Origin: Dryomyza anilis
Lineage: Eukaryota > Arthropoda > Insecta > Diptera > Dryomyzidae
Direction: 5' to 3'
DNA: 64,000 bases
NCBI GenBank assembly: GCA_951804985.1
Contig: OX638131.1
Location: 90,904,349 to 90,968,348, forward strand
Shown: positions 21,838-33,315 of the stretch, piece by piece
Layout of the letters: every line of letters begins with the position of its first letter
How positions within the stretch are numbered: the stretch's first letter is position 1
Made by a program: the position numbers and the translations under genes
Notes under the pieces: model-generated
Databases searched by the model: none
What the model saw: only the letters and a program-made list of their open reading frames with translations
Told to the model about the DNA's origin: nothing

Positions 21838-23290
21838 ATATATTATATTTCTCGTCTTCCGCTCTTTCCGCACTATCGTTCAAATTTTCCAAATCGGTCG
21901 CCTCCTGCAGTTGCTCCCGATCGTGCGTGTTGTCGTTCATATCTTCGGACTGCGAGGAGTGATACCAATTTTCAGCATCATCTTCGTTCGATGTCTGATA
22001 CGAAGGCGGCGTGAACTGATCTTCTTCGTCCTCGACGCGATTATTGTATTGATTATGTTGATGTTGCTGCTGCTGTTGTTGCTGCTGCTGATGTTGCTGT
22101 TGATGTTGATGCTGCTGTTGCAATTGTGTTGCTGACTTTGGTTTTGCCGCGGCGACAAGCAGAAGATTATTGCATGGAAGAATTATTGTGAACAAAAGAA
22201 ATGCATTGATGAGCTGCTGGCAGCTGAGGCGATGTTTGTTGCAACGGCGCGACGTTGTTAATGTTGTTGTTGTTGACAATGTGTTGTTGTTGTTGTTGTT
22301 GATGTTGTTGGTGTCGGCCGAGTGATGCTGCTTATGTTTTAAGCTTTTAATTTTATTGTTTTTGCAATTTGTAGGCAAAGCATTTAATAATGTTGCAGAG
22401 TTAAATGTTACCGACAACATTTTCTTGAATAATACTAATGTTGTTGTTGCATTTGCAGTTGCTGTGCCTCTTATTGTTGTTGTTATTCTATTTACATAAC
22501 GCACGATCAACTGCGGCAACATGTTGCTATAGTTTACATGTTGCAAATAGATCAACAGTGATAGCAACATTTGGCAAAATGCGCTGGCGACTTTGACTGC
22601 TGTATTTTTGAATGTTGCTGTAGTTGCAGCTGCTTTTATTAATACTGCTGTTGTTGTTGTTGGTGGTGGTGATGCAGCTGCTGCTGTTGTGGTTGTTGTT
22701 ATTGACTGCTGCAACATGTTTCTGTTGTCATCGTTATCATCATCGTCGTCGTCGTCTTCATTATTATACGTATCTGCTGTTAACCTTAGACGACCACGTC
22801 TTCGACGACTGTTAAAATCTATCGTCGTTGTTGTTGTTGTTAACGTTGTTAGCGACAACATTTTATGTTGCTGTTGCTCCAGCTGCATGTTGCTGTTGCA
22901 ATTGTTGTGCATTTCTTTGTTGTTCGCAGCAACAACAAAATTTGTGCAATTTTTCACTGCGCGCTCGCTCAGCGTCGCATTTGGCCACATGGCAACATGT
23001 TGCCACAACATGTTGCTAGTAGCAGCATTATGATTTTCTTGAAAGAGATCAACTGCTTGTTCTTTGCTATGCGTCACAGCGACGCTTAACAAGATTTTTG
23101 TTGCCGCAACATGTTGTATGCTTTTTTGCGTTGCATTTAATGCAATTATGTTATCAACATTGTATACACAAGCAGTTGTAATGTTGCTAGCATTAAGTTT
23201 TTGTTGTTTTCGTAGTTGTTGTTCTTTTTCTAGTTGTTGTTCTTTTTCTAGTTGCTCGTTTTTTGCAACGTCTGTCTGCTGCTGCAACAT
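21838..23290 (-). CDS. 5' coding exon of an unidentified Q/N/T-rich secreted or membrane protein
   Basis: The frame is open for 486 codons, exceptional for this AT-rich window. It meets a stop only after a good donor TAT|GTGAGT, so the exon should end at 21838 in phase 1 (484 full codons plus one base). Residues about 1-359 are Asn/Thr/Ser/Gln-rich with an RRRRGRLRL patch and an Asp run. A hydrophobic segment (LINAFLLFTIILP...LLLVAAA) lies at about 360-382. A Gln/His tract follows, then an acidic tail (VEDEEDQFTPP... to KYNI). This layout fits a long N-terminal extension before a late signal or a type II anchor. The start is uncertain: several in-frame Met codons exist and 23290 is only the most upstream; even the nearest Met is about 70 residues before the hydrophobic segment. 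Downstream exons are outside the minus-strand reading I can trace. I do not recognise the gene. Confidence 0.7.
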
Positions 23291-24240
23291 TGGACCCTAT
23301 ACACTTGCTTTAAGTGGCTAGCAACATGTTGCCAAAAAAATGTGGCTAGCTGTGCGCTTGAAAACCATTTGCAATCGTTGCTAAGTGTTTTTTTTATTTG
23401 TAATAATTTATTTTTTAACAATAAATGTTTTTTTATTTAAAATTTTGCTATATAACAAAAAAAAATAGTATTTAGTAGTGAAAGCGTATTTTAGTGAAAA
23501 GTTTGTATTTACTATGTTTTATGTAATATATGTGTTTTATTGATTTTAATTAGAACATTTTGCTATTTCAACAATTCATCTTCTAACGCTGTTAACTTTT
23601 ATTATATACAATTTTAAATTATTTTTGACAAATATTGAAATCTGCAGCAAACATTTTTATATTTTAATATTTATTTTTACTATTTTATAAGTAATATTTA
23701 TAGCGCTTTGAATTTATGCAAAATTTACAAAATAAAAACGTTTCATATTTAGGTGTTTTTTTTTTATTTAGTAGTAGTTTTAGTAAGGGTTTTAATAGTA
23801 GAAGACGTTTTGTTTAAAAAAAAAAATCTTTTAGATATTTTTAAATTTGCTAATTTATTTTAAATAACCACGTGCACTTTGCTGCTTTGTATTACATTTT
23901 TGGCTAAAAATCAAAATTATGTTTTTTTCAATTTAACTCTTCAATGTTTTTGCGCTTTCACTTTTCTATATTTTGGTATCACATATTTTTAGGTATTTGT
24001 TTTTCGTACGTTTTTTCGATAGTCACTGTCGGTCGCTACACTGCTGCGCCTTTTGTACGCACACTTTTTCTATGTATTTGCTTCACACGCATTTCGCACA
24101 CACGCACAAAGCATTTCGTGATTCGCGCGCGTCTCACACACACACACAGAGAGAGGCACACACACACATATGTTTGTTCGTTGATTCGTGTTTGGCTGCG
24201 ACGACACGCGCGACGTAGTAACGACGTTTAGTATGTGGTT
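23291..24240 (-). other. Candidate leader / 5' UTR of the minus-strand gene
   Basis: The stretch directly upstream of the coding exon on its strand. A pyrimidine-rich run followed by TATATAG (complement of about 23448-23470) could be a 3' splice site, starting the exon near 23447. Between 24010 and 24240 the minus strand is CG/GT-rich (GTGTGTGTGTG, GAGACGCGCGCG, CGTCGTCGCAGCC), unlike the AT-rich flanks, and might be an alternative leader. One dispersed motif copy lies in reverse at 24255-24264. The remaining ~600 bases are plain AT-rich DNA. Confidence 0.4.
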
Positions 24241-24755
24241 TTCTAGCAGCGCCTAAAAGTATGCCACACTTTTTGCCAAATTCGGTAAATTCAAGTTTTC
24301 GTCAACTTTTACATTTTGTTATAATTTATTTTATAAATGTTGCTAATTTTTTAGTTTAGTTATATTTGAAATTTTATATTATATGAAAAATTTAAATTTT
24401 CAAATTTCGCAGTTTTATTAAAATTTGCTATTTAATTTATTAAATTGTCTATGTATTGTATTTAATTTAATTTATATTTTGCTATTTTTAATTTAATATT
24501 ACACTTAGCTTTCTATGATTTTTGTAATTTTACTAATTTATGTTTTTTTATTTTTTAAAATTAACTTTACTTAATTCATTTTTGATTAATTTTTTATTAA
24601 TTATATTTGACATTTTTTTTAAATGTTTTTATAATTTCACTTTTTATTAAGTATGTTTTTTTTTTTTAATTTAATATTTTTCATTTGAGTTTTTGTCCAA
24701 AAAATATTTTCTTATTTCCACACAATTATTTTATTTTTTTTTTGGTGCCAGTTAC
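24241..24755 (-). other. AT-rich putative first intron
   Basis: Very AT-rich with no features, lying between the GC-rich candidate first exon and the CA-rich leader. On the minus strand it begins with GTAACTGG, a reasonable 5' splice site. Confidence 0.35.
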
Positions 24756-25075
24756 CTCCAGCAGTGTGCCCACAATGGCTGTGAGCTCCTCGCTGCACGC
24801 GTACCAACGACGTAGTGTCGCCTTTCGTCCGTGTCTGGCTCGTCGAGAGTGAAGCGCTAAATTTTCCAAAACTTTTCACACCATGGAAATTTACTAACGT
24901 TCACACTCGCGTACTTTCGCTCTTTAGCACAACGTTTTCACTCACTGTCACAATCAGTGTGACTCGGTCTGACTCTCTGCGCGCAGCCGGTGCTGCTCTT
25001 TGCAGCTCAGCGGAGAGAGTGAGTTTTTCAGTGCGCGCCTCTTTTAGTGGTTTGTTTTTGGGAAATTGTTCGTTC
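24756..25075 (-). promoter_or_regulatory. GC-rich candidate first exon and core promoter region
   Basis: A sharp GC-rich island of about 320 bases in AT-rich DNA. Read on the minus strand it runs from GAGAGAG/CGCGC-type sequence through GTGACAGTGAGTGA to CTGCTGGAG|GTAACTGG, a donor-like edge at 24756. Island, strand and donor fit a non-coding 5' exon of the gene at 21838-23290. TSS position and Inr/DPE motifs cannot be fixed by eye. The plus-strand 87-codon frame overlapping it looks incidental. Confidence 0.45.
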
Positions 25076-25384
25076 TGAAAAAATAGAAAAAAAAAACTGA
25101 TTTTAGTCAAAATCTCAAATTTTAGTTAAATCTGAAGTTTATGTTAAATCCTAGCATTAGTTCATATCTCCATTTTTAAATAATCTCTCCAATTTTTATT
25201 AAATTCATTAATATTTGAACATAAATTCTACAATTTTAGTTAAATTCTCTATTTATAGTCAAATTATTAAAATTATTATCTCTAATTTTCATTTATTATT
25301 GAATTCTAGTTGAATTGTCTAATTTAAGTTAATTTACCTTATTTTAATTAAATTCTCCAGTATTAAACATGTATAATAAATTAA
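25076..25384. other. AT-rich DNA with repeated TTTTAGTTAAAT words
   Basis: Degenerate ~35-base periodic text (CAAATTTTAGTTAAAT, TCTCCAATTTTTATTAAATTC, CTAATTTAAGTTAATTTA). Probably an old decayed tandem repeat. No gene. Confidence 0.4.
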
Positions 25385-26022
25385 AAAAAATGTAGTTTTT
25401 CGTAGAATTTTAAAAAGGCTCCTTTTTAAGAACATCAATTTTGATGTACAAGAATAATGACCACTGGCCACATGCTCTAGTATCGAAGTTACGAATTAAA
25501 TTCTTAAAAAGCTAAGCTTCAAAACGAGACCTCAACAATGTTTCTAGCATTACTCGTTTAAAAGATACTTCAATATGAACAACAATCATAGAAAAGTGAT
25601 TTTTTGACCCCTTTTTATAATTTTGAACCACTGTATCTCTGGATATAGTGGTCGGAAAACTAAAAAAATGTTAAATCTATTATGTAGTACGTACATTCGC
25701 CCTTTTGACATGACAACATTTTTCAATTGATCGAATTCGCCCTTTTGGTTTTGTCTTTTGTGACTAGAAATATCCAACAAAACCACACACAATCATATCA
25801 TATCATATCAACAATCATAGAAAAATGATTTTTTGACCCCTTATTATAATTTTGAACCACTGTATCTCTGGATATAGTGGTCGTAAAACTAAAAAAAAAT
25901 GTTAAATCTATTATGTAGTACGTACATTTGCCCTTTTGGCATGACAACATTTTTCAATTTCTCGAATTCGCCCTTTTGGTTTTGTCTTTTGCGACTAGAA
26001 ATATTCAACAAAACCACACACG
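25385..26022. repeat. Dispersed repeat with a 229-base tandem duplication
   Basis: 25385-25665 is the inverted relative of 2305-2540. A direct duplication starts at AACAATCATAGAAAA (25581 and 25810, period 229). It contains GAACCACTGTATCTCTGGATATAGTGG-like and TTGATCGAATTCGCCCTTTTGG-like segments and ends at AAAACCACACAC. A (CATAT)n patch marks the junction near 25795-25808. Non-coding. Confidence 0.75.
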
Positions 26023-26132
26023 ATTTTGACACAGTATACTTGAGGAAAAACTACATTCAAATATGTAAAAACACGCAAATTTCAAAAATTACACATTCGT
26101 CGCTTTGGCATGATAGTGGCAATATGTCATCA

Positions 26133-27006
26133 TAGATATAGGATATTATCAATTAAGATATCATTAATGTAGCTTTCTAAAACAAGTCATAAATAACCCA
26201 TCAAATTGTCTAAGTCTTCGACGTTGTATCTATGAATGACGTGCATGACATCTTTAATGACACGTCATGCATGAAGTGGTGGACATATGTATGGAAATGT
26301 TATCAATACTTTGCTGGGTGAAAATGCTATCGGTCGTCGATGGTCCTGAATTGCTAAAGGTGATCATAGTAGAATCATTGATTATAATTCCCACTGGATT
26401 ACATTTGTCTACAGATGACAAAAAACCCTTTGATACATAATTAAACTTTTACAAAATTCCAAATTCTATCTAATTTTGAATATCTCACTCAAATTAAATT
26501 TTTTCACAACATAATAAATGTTCGACATAAAAATATATGAGTCGTTGGGAATCAAAAACGTCTAAGTGCATTTTTGGGAAATTTTAAAGCTGTTGTTATA
26601 TATATTTTATTTTTAACATTTTTAAAATAAAATATAGATATGGGATATTATTAATATATCATGTCAATTAGGATATTATTAATGTAGCTTTCTAAAACAA
26701 TTCACAAATAACTCATCAAATTGTCTAAGTTTCTCTTGATGAAATGTCTTCGATGTTGTATCTATGAATAACGTGCATGACATCTTTAATGACACGTCAT
26801 GCATGAAGTGGTGAACATATGTATGAAAATGTTAACAATACTTTGCAGGGCGAAAATGCTATCGGTCCAGAAACAAGAAACCCTTTGTTACATAATTAAA
26901 CTTTTAAAAAATTCCAAATTCTATTTAATTTTGAATATCTCACTCATTGCATTTTTGGGAAATTTTAAAGCTGTTGTTATATATATTTTATTTTTAACAT
27001 TTTTAA
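26133..27006. repeat. Tandem duplication, period ~501 bases, second copy internally deleted
   Basis: Copy 1 is about 26133-26627 and copy 2 about 26634-27006. The shared ends are ATAGATA(T)(A/G)GGATATTAT and TTTTTAACATTTTTAA. A central GACGTGCATGACATC...GACACGTCATGCATGAAGTGG segment is nearly identical, and its GACACGTCATGCATG / CGTGCATGACATC words form a local inverted repeat. Copy 2 lacks two internal segments (about 60 and 70 bases). No reading frame. Confidence 0.75.
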
Positions 27007-28654
27007 CCGTCAAATTACACGTGTAAAAATTACGTCGAAAATAACAAAAATTGTTAAGTCGCAAATGTTTTACATATCTAAAAAAAAAAAAAGCGAAGAC
27101 CAGAATACTGTGACAAAAAGCTCTAATTTCAATATTTTTACATAATATTTGGTATTAAATGCACTTTACAAACATTTCCTTAGCACACATGTAGCAGGGT
27201 GTATTTTTATTTATAAAATATATTAATATTCATATATTTTTTAACAATATTTTTAATTTTGATATACATTAAAAATCTTTATATCTTCTTCACCCTGATT
27301 TTTAAATTTTATTGTTTACGGAATCTTATTAAACATTAAACCTTTTAAATTACCATTTGCTTAATACACGATTTTTGTATTTTTCTCAAAATATCATAGC
27401 ATGGACAATATTTATCTCAAACGTTTTTCACTTAAAATTTAATTTTCCAAAAATTTCGTTTTGTACTAATATGTTTGCATTATATTTTACATAATGTTTA
27501 CAAATATTCTTTAAAATATGTCTATCGTAAAATTCATTTTGTGTATTTTTCTATTGATTTGTTTGAAATAGGCAAAAGCCAATAGTATGTTACCCGGCAC
27601 TTATGTATATATTTGCTATTTATTGCTTAGTTTTACGCAACTTCATTGAGTTTTTTTTTTCTGTATTTCTTGTATATTTTGGGTTTTTCAACAAACCTCC
27701 CCTCCCGGAAAACGATACGCACCAACATCAATAGCCAAGAACCATCCACCGACCTGGCCACCTCAGACCATGGCAACGAGCCCTCTCCGTACGTGTGCTC
27801 ATTTTTATAGTGCCCAGCTGTTTGATAAGCCTCGTATATAAATGACATAAATGCCCAAAAACGGGAAAACAACAAAAACCACCAGCCTGCAGAAAACCTA
27901 TTTTGATAAAAATCAACTTTCGTTTTTTTTTTCTTCTATATTACTTTTATATTTAGTTGTATCCTGCGCGTGTTTTTCATAGACGGCATGAAAAAACAAA
28001 GAGAAAGACATGCGCTCTCATCTCATGCTCTCTTTTTCGTTCATTCTTTTACATTTGTGCTCTTTAACACACTTTGCGACTTATTTGTTACCTGTCAATT
28101 AATCACACAATCAACTCAATTGGTGTTTCTCTCTCTCCCAATGGTTTCCAAATACTGCGACCGCACTCTTTATAGCGTTATGTTCTAAATGAGAGCCAGA
28201 GCAGAATACACTGTGAAAAGTTGCTCATTGACTTGCGCAGTTTTGCGTCTATGCGTCTTCCAGTCTAAAATTAGGCTTTATTTTATACACGTTGCCTTTG
28301 TGTTACATTAACCTTGCTGTCAGTTTTTCCAGTTTAGTAGGTGAAAGCATTACGCTGTATATTTTCTTTTTATTTTTCTAGGGTTTGTATTTTTTTGTGC
28401 TTTCTTTGTTTGTTTTGTTTGTATACGTGCAGAGTAAGTTGTGAGCGTGTGTGAGAGAGTGAAATTTTATTTTTGAGAGTATCGGGCAAATCCCAGAGGC
28501 TTACTCTTCAAGCACGTTATAAACAAGAACGGATAACGGATTTTGAAAATCGCTAAATGTATTTTTTTCATATTTAGATATAAAATACACTTTCTATTAT
28601 TGATTACGTTTCGATATTGGTATCGATTACGGTTTTGTTTTTTTAAAACGTTTT
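27007..28654. other. Non-coding stretch with a GC-elevated block and CT-rich segments
   Basis: 27007-27640 is plain AT-rich DNA. 27665-27905 is GC-richer (CCTCCCCTCCCGGAAAACG, GACCTGGCCACCTCAGACC) and includes a TATATAAATGAC word at 27834, so a conserved regulatory element or small exon is possible. 28000-28170 and 28430-28470 have GAGA-factor-like CTCTCTCTC, GCTCTC and GTGTGAGAGAGTG words. No domain-bearing frame. Confidence 0.4.
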
Positions 28655-29180
28655 CAATTCTTGACTGTACCGGCATTTCGTAGAATATCGTATTCAATTT
28701 TAAATTCAAACAATTTTCTTTTTTGCTGTTCTAGAATTCAATTTTTCAATACAAAATAAACATATTGATATCGTATTCAATCCGTTGATGTTCTGTGTAC
28801 CGAATTTAAATTTTAAAAAGAAACGGTTTAGTTCTTGACTGTAACAGTGTTTTGTAGAATATCGTATTTAATTTTAAATTCTATCGAATTTCTTTTTTGC
28901 TGTTTTAGAATTCGGATTTTCAATACAAACAAAAAAACATAATGGTATCGTATTCAATCCGTTGATGTTCTGTGTACCGAATTCAAATTTTAAAAAGAAA
29001 CAGTTTCAATTCTTGACTGATGAGGCATATTCCAAATTTCATTAAATATCGTATTTAATTTGAAATTCTAACGAATTTCTTTTTTGCGTTTCTAGAATTC
29101 GATTTTTCAGTAGAAAATAAATAAATTAATATCGTATTTAATCCGTTGATGTTCTGTGTACCAAATTCAAATGCATTTTT
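28655..29180. repeat. Three tandem copies of a ~176-base unit
   Basis: Copies start at AATTCTTGACTG-like words near 28655, 28830 and 29007. Each contains GAATATCGTATT(C/T)AATTT, TTTCTTTTTTGC, TAGAATTC and the well-conserved AATCCGTTGATGTTCTGTGT. Non-coding. It could be a fragment of a satellite or of an element interior. Confidence 0.8.
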
Positions 29181-30050
29181 GTTGCCAACTATTTGAATTT
29201 TAATCAAAAGTGTATTTCAGAATATCGCAGTATATATTTTTTTATATTATTTTCAACTTTATTACTTTTATTTTATTCGCAGTTTGTAGTTAAAACGTTA
29301 CTTATACCCGTCAACTTTCCTGCTTCTAACCTTTTTTTTTTGTCATCCACTAATTTCCTCTTTTTCTAAAAAATTCTTCTTTCTTCTTCTGTCTAAGGAA
29401 GTTTTCTGCCTCCCAGCCACACACATACCGTGCTTAATCTGAATATTCATCGTATTGCAGTTTTTTTTATTTTCTTCGTCGTTTTTTTTTTCATTTTACC
29501 TTTAAGCTTCCTTATGACTTTCTAAGTCTTTATTTCGTTCAGCGCCTTTTAGACAGGCTGTCAAGCCAACTCAAGTAGCTGCTACTGCCAAAAACAAGAG
29601 TTCCAACAACACAACAACAAAACAAATCTCACTCACTTACTCACTCCCATACTTTACTTATTTGACACACTGACATATACCCGTACGCTCTCCCATCCAA
29701 CTTAATTTCTCTCACCAAAGTCCTTTTTATACTTTGTCATACTTTGACACACTGACATACTCAAGACAGCACTCATTTTTTTTTTGCCATGTAAATTTCT
29801 CTCCCAAACATATTATTTATTCAGCGTTTGCCGCTCTCAGTCTCATTTACCTTAAATTCTTTACGTACTTAATCTCATCCACTAATGCGCTCTTTTGCAC
29901 TACCACAACTAAACTCAACTCGGCTTAAAGGATTCTTTATCTCAATACATTGCTCTCATTCTCCTCTCGTATTCAAAAACACATACAACCACCCCCTCTC
30001 ATGTTTTCTCTCTCTGACTATAGCATTGTCTCACTGCGCAGCAAATCAAC
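29181..30050. other. Pyrimidine-rich non-coding stretch interrupted by the hAT insertion
   Basis: CT-rich plus strand (CTCACTCACTTACTCACTCCC, CTCTCCCATCC, CTCTCTCTGAC) continuing in style after the hAT element at 32325. This was one segment before insertion. It contains AGCGCCTTTTAGACAGGC, distantly like the dispersed motif's TTTTAGRC end. No gene. Confidence 0.4.
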
Positions 30051-30342
30051 CTGCCACCCAGTGATGCCAACGTTTTGGGTTTCCCGCTAAATCTGGTGGG
30101 TTTTAAAAAATAAAACGCGAAAAAATGTGAACGGTGGAAAGTGGGATTTTTTGTGGGTTTTTAGTATCGACACAGAGTGTTTTTATAAATTAGCGTGTTT
30201 TTTTTATAAAATTAAATTGAAATTATACTTTATATATTGTATAACTTTTCCATGACCGAATCGTTAGAAATTTTTGGACCGATGTTTCTAACGATTCGAT
30301 TGTATATAGAAGGATTGGGGCCTAATCCATTTCAGGATTTAG

Positions 30343-31399
30343 CAGTGCTCGATTATCCACTACACCCCAAAAAAATACGGATGGATTTTTTTCCACTAAA
30401 AAAATCCGTGATTTTTGGACTTTTTTTTTTAATTATTGTACATTTTTCAAATTATAGCTTAGAAAATATATTTGTGTACGATTTGTACGATTTTTTTTTG
30501 ATAATTTTAGAATTGAATATAAACCACCAAATCGAAAAAAAAATATTCGGACCACTGCTGGATGAAATCTCTGGAGAAGTTGATAATGAAATGATTCATA
30601 TATTATATTAATCAATATCGCCAAAATACTTATTAGCCAATATAGGTCTTTATGTAGATCCAAATAATTTAATGATGTAATGGAAAAAAGTAGTCTCCAA
30701 AACTCCGAAACCGAAATTCAAACCAATTCTAAGCCAATTTTTAAAGCTTGAAGCATTGATTGAATTTATTAGATTCTGAAGAGTTGTCCTGTCATAAAGA
30801 AGACATTCAAAATAGATTTGACAGGCACATAATAATAAATAATAATAGTTTGGCACTACAGTTGTATAAGAACTTAGGCCGAGCTCTCTCACCATTTTCA
30901 GCTGTGCGTGTTATATTTGTACTCAAAATGGTGGGACCTACAGTTTATTGCCGAATCCAAACGGCGGGTGTGAGCTTTTCATAGGCAATGGTTTTACTCT
31001 CGTACGTTTGCCATTTACTGACGAGAGGTAGCGCGGTATAGAAAAATGTTTCTATGAAAAGATGTTGTTAGCCCCAGTCCAGGCTTGAACCGGGGACCTT
31101 TCGGCTCGCAGTCCAACGCACTAACCACTGAGCTACCGCGGCTACATAGGCTGTTTCATTTTTTCGCGCATATGACTAATTCAGTATATGGAAGAAAACG
31201 GCTTCCAGATCCATGGTGGTGAATTTTGTTCACTAAGTATGTTTTAACCAAAGGTTTCGGCAGCGAAATGGTGGGAAGGAATAACTTTAAAAACCGAAAT
31301 ATCGTATTGAAATTATCTAATTTATAAAAAATCCAATAATAACCAAAAATTATCCGGTGGAGTGGATTAAAAAAAAATTCCGGATTTTTTACAGCCCTG
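30343..31399 (+). mobile_element. Second hAT-like element nested inside the first
   Basis: Flanked by an exact 8-base duplication GGATTTAG (30335-30342 and 31400-31407). Ends are CAGTGCTCGATTATCC and, inverted, CAGGGCTGTAAAAAATCC, so only the CAG(T/G)GCT tip is clearly inverted. Subterminal ATCCAC / GTGGAT words support the pairing. It contains a SINE and no intact frame; the 124-codon frame at 30237-30611 crosses the insertion boundary and is spurious. Confidence 0.8.
30831..31143 (-). mobile_element. tRNA-derived SINE (family A) nested in the inner hAT
   Basis: Reverse-orientation, full-length copy with intact head (complement of GAGCTACCGCGGCTA at its end) and AATAATAATAAAT tail side at 30831. 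Flanking ACATA words (30827-30831 and 31144-31148) may be a short target duplication. It is the youngest layer of a three-level nest. Confidence 0.88.
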
Positions 31400-32324
31400 G
31401 GATTTAGTGCATTTTGTTATGTTTTCTATTCGTTTAAATCTGTAACTTAATATATAAATAAACTAAGAAAAGCATTTTCTACGATATGTATATCGTCGAG
31501 GTAGTAAGAACTCGACAATTTTTACAAAAACTTATTTTTAAATATATTTTTGTTAATACTATAAAAATAAAAACTATTTAAATACCATGTTCTCATTAAT
31601 ATATGCCAATGTCGGTCTAATAGATTAGAAGCCGTCGGATTCAAAAGTATTTTTGTAAACCTATTATTAAAATTTTTAAAATATAGTTGGTGACTACTAC
31701 AATGACGATATGTTCGAATTATATTAAGAATAATGGAGAAACAGAAAAATTTGAACCGATGCCACCATGAATCGCATTTTTCTCGGATTGAGTTTAAGAA
31801 TTATTCGAGATTTCTAAGTGCTTCGAGACATAGCAGACTAAAGCCAGTTTTGATTGAATGATTTTGTTGTCGTTAATTTTGTAATTGTTAAACTCAGTTC
31901 CTAGTTAAATGTAAATGCAAATATAATTCGATGTAGAACCATCTGTCTTTTATTAAATTAATTTTCTTCAATTACTTAAAAGAAAAATGAATATATAAAA
32001 AACAAAAAAATACATATTTTATATACTCAATAAAAATATTTTTAAATACTTAAATTCGTTATTTTCCAGAAAAAAAGAGTAATTTAGACCCAATTTGTGC
32101 AGAAGGCTTAAGAAATACATATTCATGTCCAGATCATGTTTGTCAAGTAAAATAAAATACATTCTTATATAAATGTGATATTCTTACGTTATTTGTTATT
32201 GTGAATGAATCCTGTATAAAAATTTCAAAAATGTATAAAAACGGTGGGTTTTGCTTAAAATACGGATTTATTGCCTCGATTTGGTGGGTTTTGCTTTTAA
32301 AAAGTTGGCAACACTGCTGTCACC

Positions 32325-32836
32325 ACCTTACTTATTCTGTACTTTGCATTCTTTTTCTGCTCTCACTGAGCATTTTTCTTTGATTTCTTTGTCTCATATT
32401 CGTTACCTTCGCATTTCGCTGGTATCGTCGTTCGTGATTGCGTAACGAAATGCTTAACGAGCGTCGCTTTTGCAGCATTTGCTACAAACAAAAAAAAATT
32501 CAGCTGTATATTTAGCGTATATATATAAAAGTTTTTATGCATTTGTATATGTGCCGCTCTATTTGTGTGTTTATGTATGTATGACAAGCTTTGCCGACAA
32601 ATAGCAGAACATTTATTCGTCCTTGTTATTTTATTTTATTTTAATTTCTTTTATTTTTTTAGTATTATTTGGTTGGTTTATTGTTCTTATTGTATTATCG
32701 TCATATCGCTTTCTTCACAACAACATGGTTACGGGCCATTCTTAATCGAGACTTCTTCAGCGTTAAATTTTGTATCCGGACATTCTTTCTCTGAGGCAAT
32801 TCTTCCCAGTGATGATTATAACCTGAGCCTATTTTT
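32325..32836. other. Non-coding continuation of the stretch before the hAT
   Basis: CT-rich sequence at 32340-32470 with CGTTACCTTCGCATTTCGC, then T-rich DNA. No gene. The 110-codon frame at 32565-32897 runs into the tandem duplication and has no domain. Confidence 0.35.
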
Positions 32837-33315
32837 CATGATTTTTTCCCCGGATCCTCTAGACAATTCCTATCCAAATAAATTATATATTTCCTGAGGA
32901 AATTATTTACAGTGACATTTCTTTTTCCGAGATAATTCTTCAGAAGACAACAATTATTCCTTTTACTATTCCGTCAGGGAACTGGGTCACATTACAAGTG
33001 ATATAATCCTGTCCTTTTATTACACAAAAAAAGAAAACCATTCTGTCTCGAGTTGATTTCCCCCTGTGACCATGATTTTTTCCCCGGATCCTCTAGACAA
33101 TTCCTATCCAAATAAATTATATATTTAGTGAGGAAATTCTTCACAGTGACTTTTTTTCCCGAGATAATTCTTCAGAAGACAACAATTATTCCTCTTACTA
33201 TTTCGTCAGGGAACTGGGTCACATTACAAGTGATATAATCCTGTCTGAGTGCAGTGGCTCTATTTTTATTACACAAAAAAAGAAAACCATTCTGTCTCGA
33301 GTTGATTTCCCCCTG
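32837..33315. repeat. Direct tandem duplication, period 234 bases
   Basis: Copy 1 spans 32837-33070 and copy 2 spans 33071-33315, both starting CATGATTTTTTCCCCGGATC and ending GAGTTGATTTCCCCCTG. Copy 2 carries an extra 13-base TGAGTGCAGTGGC word before CTATTTTTATTACAC. The GAC-AATTC, GATAATTCTTCAG and GACAACAATTATTCC words resemble degenerate repeats at 33840-34025 and the Helitron 3' half. Confidence 0.9.

Larger units (their letters stand above)
30059..32316 (+). mobile_element. hAT-superfamily element, non-autonomous or decayed
   Basis: Ends are CAGTGATGCCAACGTTTT and, inverted, CAGTGTTGCCAACTTTTT (16 of 18 match), the typical hAT CAG(T/G)G...GCCAAC style. The flanks CTGCCACC (30051-30058) and CTGTCACC (32317-32324) make an 8-base target duplication with one mismatch, as expected for hAT. 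Subterminal GGTGGGTTTT words occur at both ends. After removing the nested element, no transposase motif is visible in the remaining ~1.2 kb. Strand is arbitrary. Confidence 0.88.

Noticed and set aside
22593..23321. Plus-strand Val/Leu/Cys-rich frames of up to 146 codons
   Set aside because: Shadows of the minus-strand CAG/CAA/ACA-rich exon.
30237..30611. 124-codon frame as possible hAT transposase piece
   Set aside because: It crosses the target duplication of the nested element at 30335-30342, so it cannot be an ancestral coding unit.
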